From the NCBI GenBank assembly GCA_016710465.1, contig JADJVS010000014.1, positions 1,116,001-1,180,000 of the forward strand: a stretch of DNA of 64,000 nt, written 5' to 3'. Below, piece by piece: positions 24,964 to 38,704 of the stretch. Position 1 is the first letter of the stretch; every line of letters begins with the position of its first letter. Position numbers and translations under genes: made by a program. Origin of the DNA: Sulfuritalea sp. (GTDB lineage: Bacteria > Pseudomonadota > Gammaproteobacteria > Burkholderiales > Rhodocyclaceae). The notes beneath the pieces are model-generated. The model was not told the origin of the DNA. It saw nothing but the letters and a program-made list of their open reading frames with translations, and searched no databases.

Positions 24964-26304
24964 TCAATCAGCCTGGGCGAGGTTGAATCCGCGAATCTGG
25001 TCGAGACGCGCGAGTTGCGCGCCGGTATTGGCCCGGAACTGCTCAAGTTGATTCGGCAGCAGGGGTGGGGCGCTGGGCAGGGCCATCGCCAAGGGATTCT
25101 GATGCAGGTCGTTGACGCGGAACTCGTAATGCAGGTGCGGTCCGCTGGCGAGCCCGGTGGCGCCGACGAAGCCGATCACGTCGCCTTGGCCGATGCGACT
25201 CCCCTTGCGCAGGCCCGCGGCAAATCCGGAAAGGTGGCCGTAGAGCGTGGTGTAACGGCCCTGGTGGCGCAGAACCACCACCTTGCCATAGCCACCCTGC
25301 ACGCCGACGAACTCGACGATGCCATTGCCGGTCGCCTTGACCCGGGTGCCGACCGGTGCGCCGTAATCGACCCCCCTGTGCGCGCGCCATTTCTGCAGCA
25401 CGGGATGGAAGCGCGCCAAGCTGAAGCCGGAGGTGATGCGCGAGAACTCAAGTGGCGAGCGCAGGAACGCCTTGCGGATATTTTTGCCGTCGGCCGTGTA
25501 ATAGCCGCTGCTGTTGTCGCCGCCGGCCGGATCGGCAAACCAGGCGGCGCGATAGGTCTTGCCATTGCTGACGAATTCGGCGGCGAGAATGCGCCCACTG
25601 CGCACGGCACGTCCCATGTGGTTCACCGACTCGTAAATCACGGCGAAACGGTCGCCCTTCCGCAGGTCGCGGTGGAAATCAATATCCCCGCCGAAGATGT
25701 CGGCCAATTGTGTTGCAACTGTGTCCGGGATGCCGGCGGCGTCCGAAGCACCAAACAGTGAATAGCGAATTTCCGCTGTTTTCATCACTACCTGGGTTTC
25801 AAGCCTCAGCGGCTGCTCCGATGCGGAAAAGCGTTCGCCCTCGCGTTCGACCACCAAGGCCAGATCCTTGCCGCCATTGAGCGGGAAGACCAGAGCTTGC
25901 AGTTCGCCATGGGCTCCGGTGCGGGCGGTCAGGTTCTTGCCCGGGCTCAATTGGCGGAACAGCGTCTGGGACGTGGCATTCCCTTTGAGGAAGGCGAATG
26001 CCGCCGGATCGTCGATACCCAGGCGCTGCAGCAAGTCCATGACGGTGTCGCCGCGCCGCACACGCTCTTCGCGCAGGAATTGCGGCTCCGGCTCGCTGGC
26101 CGGCGCCAGTGCCGGGAGGGCAAGCTGCTCGACCGTTTCCACTCGCGGAATGTCGTCGAAGCGTGTGTCGCGCGCGGTGCCGAATGCGGCGACCATGCTG
26201 AACAGCGAAACGCCAAGGACACCGGCGCCAGCCCAGAAATGCCCTGGGCGGGCAAGTCGAAAATCAATGAGTTGCGCTAAAATCCCGCTCTTGTTTTTTT
26301 GCAA
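24964..26304 (-). CDS. M23 family metallopeptidase (MepM/LytM type)
   Basis: This 446-residue envelope protein has an N-terminal membrane anchor (about 22-44), an OapA/LysM-like region and a C-terminal LytM domain (about 300-420). The zinc site is seen in HRGVDYG and in GPHLHYEF. It is likely a peptidoglycan endopeptidase acting on cross-links. It is divergent from tyrS with a 74-bp gap, and operonic with anmK. Confidence 0.92.
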   Translation of the reverse strand: MQKNKSGILAQLIDFRLARPGHFWAGAGVLGVSLFSMVAAFGTARDTRFDDIPRVETVEQLALPALAPASEPEPQFLREERVRRGDTVMDLLQRLGIDDPAAFAFLKGNATSQTLFRQLSPGKNLTARTGAHGELQALVFPLNGGKDLALVVEREGERFSASEQPLRLETQVVMKTAEIRYSLFGASDAAGIPDTVATQLADIFGGDIDFHRDLRKGDRFAVIYESVNHMGRAVRSGRILAAEFVSNGKTYRAAWFADPAGGDNSSGYYTADGKNIRKAFLRSPLEFSRITSGFSLARFHPVLQKWRAHRGVDYGAPVGTRVKATGNGIVEFVGVQGGYGKVVVLRHQGRYTTLYGHLSGFAAGLRKGSRIGQGDVIGFVGATGLASGPHLHYEFRVNDLHQNPLAMALPSAPPLLPNQLEQFRANTGAQLARLDQIRGFNLAQAD

Positions 26305-26378
26305 TTGGATGGGCGGACCGACTGGTGAAGTCGGGCGAGTGTAGCAAAAAACCCCCTTCCGTCAAACCGGGTAAGACC

Positions 26379-27566
26379 ATGGCCGATATCGAAACCCAGA
26401 TGGCGCTGATCAAGCGCGGCGCTGATGAACTGCTGATCGAGTCCGAACTGGTCGAGAAGATCAAGTCGGGAAGGCCGCTGCGGGTCAAGGCGGGCTTCGA
26501 TCCGACTGCGCCCGACCTGCATCTTGGGCATACGGTGCTGATCAACAAGCTGCGGCATTTTCAGGAACTGGGCCATCACGTCATGTTCCTGATCGGTGAC
26601 TTCACCGGCATGATCGGCGATCCGAGCGGCAAGAACGCCACGCGACCGCCGTTGTCCGCGGAGCAGATCGCCGAGAACGCCAACACTTACCGCGAGCAGG
26701 TGTTCAAGATTCTCGACCCGGTGAAAACCGAGGTCTGCTTCAATTCCACGTGGTTCGAGCCTATCGGCGCCGCCGGAATGATCAAGCTTGCGGCCCGCCA
26801 TACCGTGGCGCGCATGCTGGAACGCGACGATTTTGCCAAGCGCTACGCGAGCGGCCAGCCAATCGCCATCCACGAATTCCTCTACCCGCTGTGCCAGGGC
26901 TATGACTCGGTGGCCATGAAGGCCGACATCGAGCTCGGCGGCACGGACCAGAAATTCAATCTGCTGGTTGGCCGGGAGTTACAAAAGCACTACGGACAGG
27001 CGCCGCAATGCGTATTGATGATGCCCTTGCTGGAAGGACTCGACGGCGTGAACAAAATGTCGAAGTCGCTCGGCAATTACATTGGCATTGCGGAGTCGCC
27101 GACCGAGATATTCGGCAAGCTCATGTCGGTGTCGGACGATCTGATGTGGCGCTACTACGAGCTGCTTTCCTTCCGGGGCAACGGTGAGATCGCGCGCTTT
27201 AAGCAGGAAGCCGCCGAAGGCCGCAATCCGCGTGACATCAAGGTGCTGCTGGCGCAGGAGATCGTAGCGCGCTTTCATTCGGGCAAGGCCGCCGAGGCTG
27301 CCCTGGTGGAGTTCGAAGCACGCTTCCAGCGCGGGGTGCTGCCCGAAGATATGCCCGAAGTCAGCGTTTCCGCCGGCAGCATCACGCAGGTCTTGAAGGC
27401 CGCGGGATTGACCGCAAGCACCTCCGAGGCGCAGCGCATGATCAACGGCGGCGGCGTTCGCATCAACGGCGAAAGAGTCGGCGATGGCAGCACGGCGCTT
27501 GCCGCCGGCGAGTGTGTCGTGATGCAGGTGGGCAAGCGGAAGTTTGCCCGCGTCACCATCGTCTGA
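26379..27566 (+). CDS. tyrS: Tyrosine--tRNA ligase
   Basis: This class I synthetase of 395 residues has the HIGH-type motif HLGH at 48-51 and KMSKS at 226-230. A C-terminal S4 RNA-binding domain follows (about 330-395). The ATG at 26379 is chosen; an upstream in-frame ATG adds a basic unmatched stretch. It lies just before the rrn operon. Confidence 0.96.
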   Translation: MADIETQMALIKRGADELLIESELVEKIKSGRPLRVKAGFDPTAPDLHLGHTVLINKLRHFQELGHHVMFLIGDFTGMIGDPSGKNATRPPLSAEQIAENANTYREQVFKILDPVKTEVCFNSTWFEPIGAAGMIKLAARHTVARMLERDDFAKRYASGQPIAIHEFLYPLCQGYDSVAMKADIELGGTDQKFNLLVGRELQKHYGQAPQCVLMMPLLEGLDGVNKMSKSLGNYIGIAESPTEIFGKLMSVSDDLMWRYYELLSFRGNGEIARFKQEAAEGRNPRDIKVLLAQEIVARFHSGKAAEAALVEFEARFQRGVLPEDMPEVSVSAGSITQVLKAAGLTASTSEAQRMINGGGVRINGERVGDGSTALAAGECVVMQVGKRKFARVTIV

Positions 27567-27595
27567 CGCACCGCAAAATTTTTTTCGTCATGCAG

Positions 27596-27623
27596 TTGAC
27601 CGGGTCTGGGCGATCCGTATAAT
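27596..27623 (+). promoter_or_regulatory. rrn operon promoter
   Basis: The -35 TTGACC (27596-27601) and the -10 TATAAT (27618-27623) are 16 bp apart, with an AT-rich stretch upstream (27575-27590) and a GC-rich discriminator GCGCCCC downstream. These are the features of growth-rate and ppGpp controlled rRNA promoters. Confidence 0.82.
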
Positions 27624-27658
27624 GCGCCCCTCTTTGCTGCTGACCGAGAGTTGGTAGC

Positions 27659-27913
27659 GTGATCTTTAAAAACCAAACAGCCGATAGGTGTAGGTGTTTG
27701 CGGAGCTGGGGTAGTGGTGAGTGGTGGGGCCGAAATCGAAGGCTTTGCTGCGGGGTTGGCCGGAAGGTTGATCTCGGTTGGAGCTGAAAAGCTTTGATCT
27801 GCTGCTGCTCGTAAGCAAAGGTAATGAGAAGCAAACACTTGCACGAAAGTAAGAAAGGTTAAATGGAAACGTTTGACCTCTGAGATTCGTTTGAGTGAGT
27901 TTTAAAGACAGAT
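27659..27913 (+). other. 16S leader with boxA-like sequence
   Basis: The leader from the promoter to 16S holds GATCTTTAAAAA near 27660, which resembles boxA antitermination sites. A similar motif occurs in the tRNA-23S spacer near 29872. No gene is seen here. Confidence 0.5.
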
Positions 27914-29454
<1,541 letters not shown>

Positions 29455-29504
29455 GAGCGAGCAAAGCAAGCACCTACAACCTATCGGTTGTTAAGCCAGA
29501 CAGC

Positions 29505-29581
29505 GGGTCTGTAGCTCAGCTGGTTAGAGCACCGTCTTGATAAGGCGGGGGTCGATGGTTCGAACCCATCCAGACCCACCA
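29505..29581 (+). tRNA. ileT: tRNA-Ile (GAU)
   Basis: A 77-nt cloverleaf with the acceptor GGGTCTG/CAGACCC, anticodon GAT in CTTGATAAG, TTCGAAC and an encoded CCA end. It lies in the 16S-23S spacer as usual. Confidence 0.96.
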
Positions 29582-29700
29582 AATGTTCGCGATAACCGGC
29601 GCATGGCGGCGTTGTCGCATCGCTTGCCTACAAGGCGTAGGCGGCGCGATGCTCCGCCTTGCCCTGCTTGGTTCTCGCAAACATTTGCGGTGATCAACGG

Positions 29701-29776
29701 GGGGGATTAGCTCAGCTGGGAGAGCACCTGCTTTGCAAGCAGGGGGTCGTCGGTTCGATCCCGTCATCCTCCACCA
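29701..29776 (+). tRNA. alaT: tRNA-Ala (UGC)
   Basis: A 76-nt cloverleaf with acceptor GGGGGAT/ATCCTCC, anticodon TGC in CTTTGCAAG, TTCGATC and an encoded CCA end. It follows tRNA-Ile in the rrn spacer. Confidence 0.96.
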
Positions 29777-30041
29777 CGCGACCGTTGGGGTGGAAGCGCA
29801 GGGTTCAGGAATCAAGGCTCACGTGAGGTGAGGATTGATTCGTGATTCTTGTGAATCACACAGGCTGTTGGATCTTTAAAAATTTGGAAGAAGTAAAGAA
29901 TGCGTCCTTCAGGAATGGAGGGCGCATGGGTTGTGATTGTATCTTCAGCCTTCTCGTCCTTGAACCGGCGCGAGGGGGCAGAAAACGTAATGGTTGCTCC
30001 TGTAGGAGGGGGTTTCGGGGAACCGGAGCTCACTGTTATAG

Positions 30042-33021
<2,980 letters not shown>

Positions 33022-33138
33022 ATAACAGTGAGCGTAATCACTTACGCTCCTGCAGCATCAACCTTACGCATCACAACCCACCCCTTTACTTCTTCCAGCG
33101 GATCGCCAGGACTCCCTCCTCTCGATCCCACCCCTTTC

Positions 33139-33256
33139 AGTCTGGTGTCCATAGCGTCTTGGCCCCACCCCTTCCCATCCCGAACAGGACCGTGAAACGA
33201 GACCGCGCCGATGATATTGCACTTCACCGTGTGAGAAAGTAGGTCAACGCCAGACT
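33139..33256 (+). rRNA. rrf: 5S ribosomal RNA
   Basis: It starts near AGTCTGGTGTCCATAGCG and ends at CGCCAGACT. The terminal helix GTCTGG/CCAGAC and the inner ACCCCTTCCCATCCCGAACA are typical. The length is about 118 nt. Confidence 0.93.
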
Positions 33257-33268
33257 ATCCCTCCCAAA

Positions 33269-33299
33269 ACGCCCCTTCCGGTTTAACCGGATGGGGCGT
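33269..33299 (+). terminator. Terminator of the rrn operon
   Basis: An ACGCCCC/GGGGCGT outer stem and inner CCGGTT/AACCGG form a long hairpin, followed by CTTTGTTT. It lies 13 bp after 5S. Confidence 0.8.
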
Positions 33300-33643
33300 C
33301 TTTGTTTCACGTCCTGTCATATCTTTGTAAGCGCTTCTTAGACCACGTCTTGCCGGCGACGACGGGAACCGCGAAGCACGTGCATCTGCGGACCGGCCAG
33401 TCCTTCGCTGATGCGGACGAAGCCTTTCGCGACCGGAGCGTTGGCGACGCGGCAAAACCTGTTGTGCGAAAACCACAAAATATGTCTTTAGCGCGGTTAA
33501 AAGCAGCATCGTGATTGTCCGCTGGCGGCGCCTAAAGCAAAATCCTTCCAGCTTCCCGGTTTCGGGCAGTGGCAGCGAGCAGTGACCGACCACGTGGTGT
33601 CATTGCAAACTGTAAAAAACCAACTCTCTTTTTGGAGAAATCT
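33300..33643. other. Non-coding stretch before the porin gene
   Basis: This 344-bp stretch between the rrn terminator and the porin gene has no recognised gene. Short reading frames on both strands have no ribosome site or family match. It should hold the porin promoter and its 5' leader; TTTTTGGAGA before the porin ATG is its ribosome site. Nothing else is recognised. Confidence 0.5.
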
Positions 33644-34768
33644 ATGCAAAAGAAAATCATCGCCCTGGCAATCGCTGGCCTTTCCAGCGCCGCCTTCGCT
33701 CAGACCAATGTTGTCATCCAGGGCCTGTTCGACACCGGCTACCAGAACTTCTCGGCTGAAACCGCTGGCGTGACCACCAAGACCAACCGTTGGGGCTCGG
33801 CTTCCAACTCCGCCACCACCAACTTCACGCTCGTCGTGAACGAGGACTTGGGTGGTGGCATGAAGGCCGGCCTGTGGCTGGAAACCGATCCGGCCGCTGG
33901 CTCCAATCAGCTTGCCGGCGCTGCTGCTGCCCCGGCTGGTGGTGCTGCTGCTGGTACCACTGCGGTGTGGAACAGCCAGAACTACCTCTGGGTCTCGGGT
34001 AATTTCGGTAAGGTCTCCTTGGGCTTCATGAACAACTTCGCCCTGACCTCGGCCCTGACCTCGCAGCCTTTCGGCGTCGGCATGGGTGGCGGCTACTCCG
34101 GCGCCTTCGGCCGTCTGGCTGGTGCTAACGTTATTGGCGCTCCGGCATTTGTCGCTCTCGGCGCGAATACCGCTGGCGTGCGTGATATCCGTGCCAACAA
34201 CTCGATTCGCTACGATACCCCGACCTGGTCCGGTTTCAGCGCTGGCCTGATCTATCGTTCACCCAACTCGGGTGCCAATGCCGCTGGTGATGCTGACGGC
34301 CAAGTCCAGATGGGTCTGAACTACAACAACGGCCCGCTGAACGTGTCCTATACGAACTCCAGCGTCATGAGCAATATCCAAAGTCTGACGCTCGGCGCTG
34401 CGAACACCACCCACAACCTGCTTGGCGCGAACTACACCTTCGGCACCTTCACGCTGATGGCCGGCTGGACTTCTTCCAAGAACAATGTGGCGCCGGCTCG
34501 CACCGTCGATTCCCGTTCCTGGAACGTTGCCGGCAAGTGGCAAGCCACGCCGACGCTGGCTGTGATGGCCAATGTTCTGAAGGCTGACGACAAACTTGTG
34601 GCCAACCAGGATCGCGACCTGAACGCTCTGGGTCTCGATTACTCGATGAGCAAGCGCACCACCGCCTATGTGCGCTGGGAAAGCGGCGACAACGACAAGT
34701 CCGCCGCCACCGGTTCCGGCACGGGCAAGTTCACCCGTACCGCGCTGGGCCTGCGTCACTCCTTCTAA
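33644..34768 (+). CDS. Gram-negative porin, betaproteobacterial type
   Basis: This 374-residue outer-membrane protein has a signal peptide (about 1-19, SSAAFA) and the 16-strand beta-barrel pattern of betaproteobacterial porins: NVVIQGLFDTGY, NEDLGGGMKAGLWLE, GKVSLGFMNNF and a C-terminal ALGLRHSF ending in phenylalanine, needed for BAM recognition. An Ala/Gly-rich insert (about residues 90-110) may be an external loop. It is followed by a strong terminator. The substrate is not evident. Confidence 0.92.
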   Translation: MQKKIIALAIAGLSSAAFAQTNVVIQGLFDTGYQNFSAETAGVTTKTNRWGSASNSATTNFTLVVNEDLGGGMKAGLWLETDPAAGSNQLAGAAAAPAGGAAAGTTAVWNSQNYLWVSGNFGKVSLGFMNNFALTSALTSQPFGVGMGGGYSGAFGRLAGANVIGAPAFVALGANTAGVRDIRANNSIRYDTPTWSGFSAGLIYRSPNSGANAAGDADGQVQMGLNYNNGPLNVSYTNSSVMSNIQSLTLGAANTTHNLLGANYTFGTFTLMAGWTSSKNNVAPARTVDSRSWNVAGKWQATPTLAVMANVLKADDKLVANQDRDLNALGLDYSMSKRTTAYVRWESGDNDKSAATGSGTGKFTRTALGLRHSF

Positions 34769-34805
34769 TCCCGTGTCGGCCTAGTGCCGATGTTGGTTGG
34801 AAGCT

Positions 34806-34836
34806 AAAAAGCCACCCCTCGGGGTGGCTTTTTTTC
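34806..34836 (+). terminator. Terminator of the porin gene
   Basis: The stem AAAAAGCCACCCC/GGGGTGGCTTTTT ends in a T7 run, making a classic rho-independent terminator. Confidence 0.88.
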
Positions 34837-34884
34837 GCCTGCAGAATTGGAGCACCGGCAAGCTGTGTGCATCCATCTTCAGGG

Positions 34885-36000
34885 CTAAAGCAGGATCAAA
34901 TTGTCTCGGTGAATGAGTTCGGCACTGTCGATATAGCCGAGCAGGGCCTCGATGTCCTGCGTGCCATGGCCGGCGATGCGCCGTGCTTCGGAACTTGAAT
35001 AGTTGATAAGGCCGCGGGCGATTTCGCGACCGTCAGGTGCACGACAGGCGATCGCGGCACCGCGCTGGAAGTCTCCCCCCACGCTGGTAACGCCCACCGC
35101 CAGCAGGCTGCGCCCGGCAGCCAGCGCCTGAACCGCACCGGCGTCCAGCGTCAGCGATCCGGCCAGTTGCAGGTGGTCTGCCAGCCACTGTTTGCGGGCG
35201 GCAAGCGGCGATTCGACGGCATAGAGCAGGGTGCCGATATCCGCGCCGTGCGCTGCGGCTAGCAGCGAGTCCCGCTCGCGCCCGCTGACGATCAGCGTAT
35301 GGGCGCCACTGCGCGCCGCCCGCTGGGCGGCGCGGACCTTGGTGATCATGCCGCCCTTGCTGATGCCGCTGCCGGCACCGCCGGCCATGGCTTCAAAGTC
35401 GCGATCATCGGCACGACCTTCGCTGATCAGTATCGCCCTGGGATCGCGGCGCGGGTCGGCGCTGTAAAGGCCTTTCTGGTCGGTCAGGATCACCAGCGCC
35501 TCGGCTTCCACCAGATTGGCGACCAGCGCGCCCAGGGTATCGTTGTCGCCGAACTTGATCTCGTCGGTAACGACGGTGTCGTTCTCGTTGATGATCGGCA
35601 CCACGCCAAGATCGAGCAGGGTTTGCAGCGTCGAGCGGGCATTAAGGTAACGCGTCCGGTCGGCCAGATCCTCATGGGTCAGCAGGATCTGCGCGGCTTT
35701 CAGGCCATGGTCGAGGAAGGTTGTCTCATAGGCCTGTGCCAGCCCCATCTGGCCCACGGCTGCGGCCGCCTGCAGCTCATGCATGGCGTGGGGCCTCGCT
35801 GTCCAGCCCAGGCGCTGCATGCCGGCGGCGATGGCGCCGGAGGAGACCAGCAGTACCTGGCGGCCCTCATCGTGCAGTGCGGCGATCTGGCGTGCGCAAT
35901 CGGCAATGAAAGCCTGGTCGAGCCCCTGGCCGTTGTTGGTGACCAGCGCGCTGCCGACCTTGACGACGAGGCGCTTCGCCTCAGCGATCTGCCTTCTCAT
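34885..36000 (-). CDS. proB: Glutamate 5-kinase
   Basis: ProB phosphorylates glutamate as the first step of proline synthesis. The 371-residue protein has an amino acid kinase domain (about 5-260; VVKVGSALVTN, SSGAIAAGM, INENDTV) and a C-terminal PUA domain (about 275-360). Its start overlaps the end of obgE by 20 bp. It is the last gene of the rplU-rpmA-obgE-proB series, a usual order in betaproteobacteria. Confidence 0.96.
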   Translation of the reverse strand: MRRQIAEAKRLVVKVGSALVTNNGQGLDQAFIADCARQIAALHDEGRQVLLVSSGAIAAGMQRLGWTARPHAMHELQAAAAVGQMGLAQAYETTFLDHGLKAAQILLTHEDLADRTRYLNARSTLQTLLDLGVVPIINENDTVVTDEIKFGDNDTLGALVANLVEAEALVILTDQKGLYSADPRRDPRAILISEGRADDRDFEAMAGGAGSGISKGGMITKVRAAQRAARSGAHTLIVSGRERDSLLAAAHGADIGTLLYAVESPLAARKQWLADHLQLAGSLTLDAGAVQALAAGRSLLAVGVTSVGGDFQRGAAIACRAPDGREIARGLINYSSSEARRIAGHGTQDIEALLGYIDSAELIHRDNLILL

Positions 36001-37012
36001 GCTTCCTCAACTGCTCCAGGTGATCCATCACGGCATAAGTTACCTCGCGGCAGCCTTCGCCCGAGATGGCGGAAATCACGAAATGCTTTTTTGGCTTGTA
36101 GCTCTTGACCAGGGCGGCGATCCGCGCATCGCACTCGTCTTCGGGCACCAGGTCGATCTTGTTGATCAGCAGCCAGCGCGGCTTCCTGTACAGCGCATCG
36201 TCATACTTCCTGAGCTCCTTGAGGATGGCCTTGGCATCCTTCGCCGGGTCGGCCTCGGGGTCGAAGGGCGAGATGTCGACCAGATGCAGCAAGAGCCCGG
36301 TGCGCTGCAGGTGCTTGAGGAAGCGATGGCCGAGACCGGCGCCTTCGGCGGCGCCCTCGATCAGGCCGGGGATGTCGGCGATGACGAAGCTGCGGTTGTC
36401 ACCGACCCGAACCACGCCGAGATTCGGATACAGCGTGGTGAAGGGATAGTCCGCCACCTTGGGTTTGGCCGCCGACACGGCGCGGATGAAGGTGGATTTG
36501 CCGGCGTTGGGCAAACCGAGCAGGCCGACGTCGGCCAATACCTTGAGTTCGAGCTGCAGGTTGCGCTGCTCGCCCGGCGTGCCCGGAGTCGATTGCCTGG
36601 GCGCCCGGTTGGTGCTGGACTTGAAGTGGATGTTGCCCAGCCCGCCGTTGCCGCCCTTGGCGATCAGCACGCGCTTGCCGTCCTTGTCCAGATCGGCAAT
36701 GACTTCGCCGCTGTCGATGTCGGTGATCACGGTGCCCACCGGCATGTGCAGCTCCATGTCCTCGCCACCCTTGCCGTAGCAGTCCGAGCCGCGCCCGTGC
36801 TCGCCCTTCTGGCTGCGGAAGACGCGGGTGTAGCGGAAGTCGATCAGGGTGTTGAGGTTGCGGTCGGCGATGGCCCAGATGCTGGCGCCCTTGCCGCCAT
36901 CGCCGCCGTCCGGCCCGCCCAGGGGAATGTACTTCTCGCGGCGAAACGAGGCGCAGCCGTTGCCGCCGTCGCCGGCGAGAACCTCGATGCGTGCTTCGTC
37001 GAAGAATTTCAT
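35981..37012 (-). CDS. obgE: GTPase Obg (ribosome assembly)
   Basis: This 343-residue protein has the glycine-rich Obg fold (about 1-158, DGGNGCASFRREKYIPLGGP) and a GTPase domain with G1 GLPNAGKS (166-173), a G3 motif DIPGLIEGA and G4 NKID. It acts in 50S assembly and stress control. A hairpin at 37035-37065 lies between rpmA and this gene. Confidence 0.97.
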   Translation of the reverse strand: MKFFDEARIEVLAGDGGNGCASFRREKYIPLGGPDGGDGGKGASIWAIADRNLNTLIDFRYTRVFRSQKGEHGRGSDCYGKGGEDMELHMPVGTVITDIDSGEVIADLDKDGKRVLIAKGGNGGLGNIHFKSSTNRAPRQSTPGTPGEQRNLQLELKVLADVGLLGLPNAGKSTFIRAVSAAKPKVADYPFTTLYPNLGVVRVGDNRSFVIADIPGLIEGAAEGAGLGHRFLKHLQRTGLLLHLVDISPFDPEADPAKDAKAILKELRKYDDALYRKPRWLLINKIDLVPEDECDARIAALVKSYKPKKHFVISAISGEGCREVTYAVMDHLEQLRKHEKADR

Positions 37013-37034
37013 GATTTTTCCGGGGCCAGAAACG

Positions 37035-37065
37035 CGAAAGCCCTATCGAGCCGATAGGGCTTTCG
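37035..37065 (-). terminator. Strong hairpin between rpmA and obgE
   Basis: Perfect 14-bp arms (37035-37048 and 37052-37065) with a 3-nt loop lie 18 bp after the rpmA stop. The tail downstream on the minus strand has no U-run beyond GTTTC. It is probably a partial terminator that lowers obgE and proB relative to the ribosomal proteins. Confidence 0.6.
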
Positions 37066-37082
37066 GCGCGGAAGGGTGAGAT

Positions 37083-37346
37083 TCAGGCCGTGGCCGGAAC
37101 GATGCTGACGGTGCGACGCTTGGCCGGGCCCTTGATGGCGAACTGCACGGTGCCTTCGATCTTGGCGAACAACGTGTGGTCCTTGCCCATGCCGACGTTG
37201 TCGCCGGGATGGAACTCGGTGCCGCGCTGACGCACGATGATGCTGCCGGCGGAAATCAGCTCGCCGCCGTAGCTCTTGACGCCCAGGCGTTTCGATTCCG
37301 AATCGCGGCCGTTACGTGAACTGCCGCCTGCTTTTTTGTGTGCCAT
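37083..37346 (-). CDS. rpmA: 50S ribosomal protein L27
   Basis: This 87-residue protein begins MAHKKAGGSSRNGRDSESKR and keeps the standard L27 signature GGELISAGSIIVRQRG. It follows rplU by 28 bp. Confidence 0.98.
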   Translation of the reverse strand: MAHKKAGGSSRNGRDSESKRLGVKSYGGELISAGSIIVRQRGTEFHPGDNVGMGKDHTLFAKIEGTVQFAIKGPAKRRTVSIVPATA

Positions 37347-37374
37347 GGTTTAGCTCCTGATGCTTTCGTCGGGC

Positions 37375-37686
37375 TCAGGCGGCGATGCCGCTGATCTCGA
37401 TTTCGGTGAAGTTCTGGCGATGGCCTTGATGCTTCTGGTAGTGCTTGCGACGGCGCATCTTGAAAATGGTGACCTTGGGATGACGGCCCTGAGCAAGCAC
37501 TTTCGCCGTGACCTTGGCACCGGCGAGCATGGGGGAACCGATCTTGACCGATTCGCCCTCGCCGACCATGAGGACCTGGTCAAGAGTGATTTCAGTGCCC
37601 ACATCAGCCGGTATCTGTTCTATCTTGATTTTTTCGCCTGCAGCAACGCGATATTGCTTGCCGCCGGTTTTTATGACCGCATACAT
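37375..37686 (-). CDS. rplU: 50S ribosomal protein L21
   Basis: This 103-residue protein begins MYAVIKTGGKQYRVAAGEK, which defines the start at 37684-37686; an ATG five codons earlier is in frame but not typical. The C-terminus KMRRRKHYQKHQGHRQNFTE is the L21 signature. A strong promoter lies upstream. Confidence 0.97.
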   Translation of the reverse strand: MYAVIKTGGKQYRVAAGEKIKIEQIPADVGTEITLDQVLMVGEGESVKIGSPMLAGAKVTAKVLAQGRHPKVTIFKMRRRKHYQKHQGHRQNFTEIEISGIAA

Positions 37687-37725
37687 GATGGGAAACTCCA
37701 AATGGGATGACGCAAAGAACCGCGC

Positions 37726-37754
37726 AGTATATAGATTGCCGGCCTTCGGGTCAA
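37726..37754 (-). promoter_or_regulatory. Sigma-70 promoter of rplU operon
   Basis: On the minus strand, TTGACC (37749-37754) and TATACT (37726-37731) are exactly 17 bp apart, about 40 bp before the rplU start. It should drive rplU-rpmA-obgE-proB. Confidence 0.78.
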
Positions 37755-37767
37755 TGCGTGCAATGGC

Positions 37768-38568
37768 CTATTTGGCAGCCGCTTTGGGCGGCTGGTAGCC
37801 GATGGCCAGCGATATGGCCTCCGCGGTTTCCTTGACCATGGCGGCCCAGTCCGGGCTGTGGCGCTCGACCGGGGCGGATACCGACAGGCCGGCGACCAGT
37901 TCGCCGCTGTCGTCGCGGACCCCGGCGGCGATGCAGCGCAGGCCGGGCTCGATTTCCTCGTTGTCGAAGGCGATGCCATGGCGGCGTGCGCGCTCGACCT
38001 CGCGCTCCAGGGCGGCGATCGTCGTCAGCGAGGTCGGCGTGAAGCCGGGCAGGCCGGTGCGCCTGGCGTAGTCGCGAAGTTGCTGCGGGCTTTCGTCGGC
38101 CAGATAGAGCTTGCCCACCGCCGTGACGTGGAGCGGCGCGCGCGCGCCGACCAAATGCACCACGCGGATCGACGAGCGTCCGCTGGAGGTGCGCTCGACA
38201 TAGACGATTTCGTCACCCTGGCGCACGCCGAGGTTGACGCTCTCGCCGAGTTGCTGGTGCAGGCGCTGCATCAGCGGCATCGCCGCGGCGCGGATGCTGA
38301 TGCGCGACTTGACCACGTTGCCCAGTTCGAGCAGACGAATGCCCAGGCGGTAGCTTCCCGCCTCGGCACGTTCGACGAAGCCGGATGTCGCCATTGCCGC
38401 CAAGATGCGATGTGCGGTCGACGGGTGCAGGCCGGTCTCCAGCGCCAACTGTTTGAGGCTGACCGGATCGGGATGGTAGGAAAGGACATCAAGCAGCTTC
38501 ATCATGCGCTCGATGACCTGGATGCCGCTGCGCGCTTCGGGCGCGGCATCCGCGGGGTTTTGCGCCAC
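37768..38568 (-). CDS. IclR family transcriptional regulator
   Basis: This 266-residue protein has an N-terminal winged helix (about 15-75; VSLKQLALETGLHPSTAHRIL) and an IclR effector-binding domain (about 90-255; LHVTAVGKLYLA, RRHGIAFDNEEIEPGLRCIAA). It is divergent from the lutABC operon with a 136-bp gap, so it probably controls that operon and itself. The effector is unknown; lactate or a related acid is a fair guess. Confidence 0.9.
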   Translation of the reverse strand: MAQNPADAAPEARSGIQVIERMMKLLDVLSYHPDPVSLKQLALETGLHPSTAHRILAAMATSGFVERAEAGSYRLGIRLLELGNVVKSRISIRAAAMPLMQRLHQQLGESVNLGVRQGDEIVYVERTSSGRSSIRVVHLVGARAPLHVTAVGKLYLADESPQQLRDYARRTGLPGFTPTSLTTIAALEREVERARRHGIAFDNEEIEPGLRCIAAGVRDDSGELVAGLSVSAPVERHSPDWAAMVKETAEAISLAIGYQPPKAAAK

Positions 38569-38704
38569 GGCAAACTCTTCGCGGGTAGGGGACTTCGGAT
38601 ACTATAGCAAACCGCGCCGCACCGCCCGGCGCCGAATTGCTTTGCATGCCCGGGCCTTCCCTTCGGGTGCTGGCAACAACGACATACACATACGGAGAGA
38701 GCCC

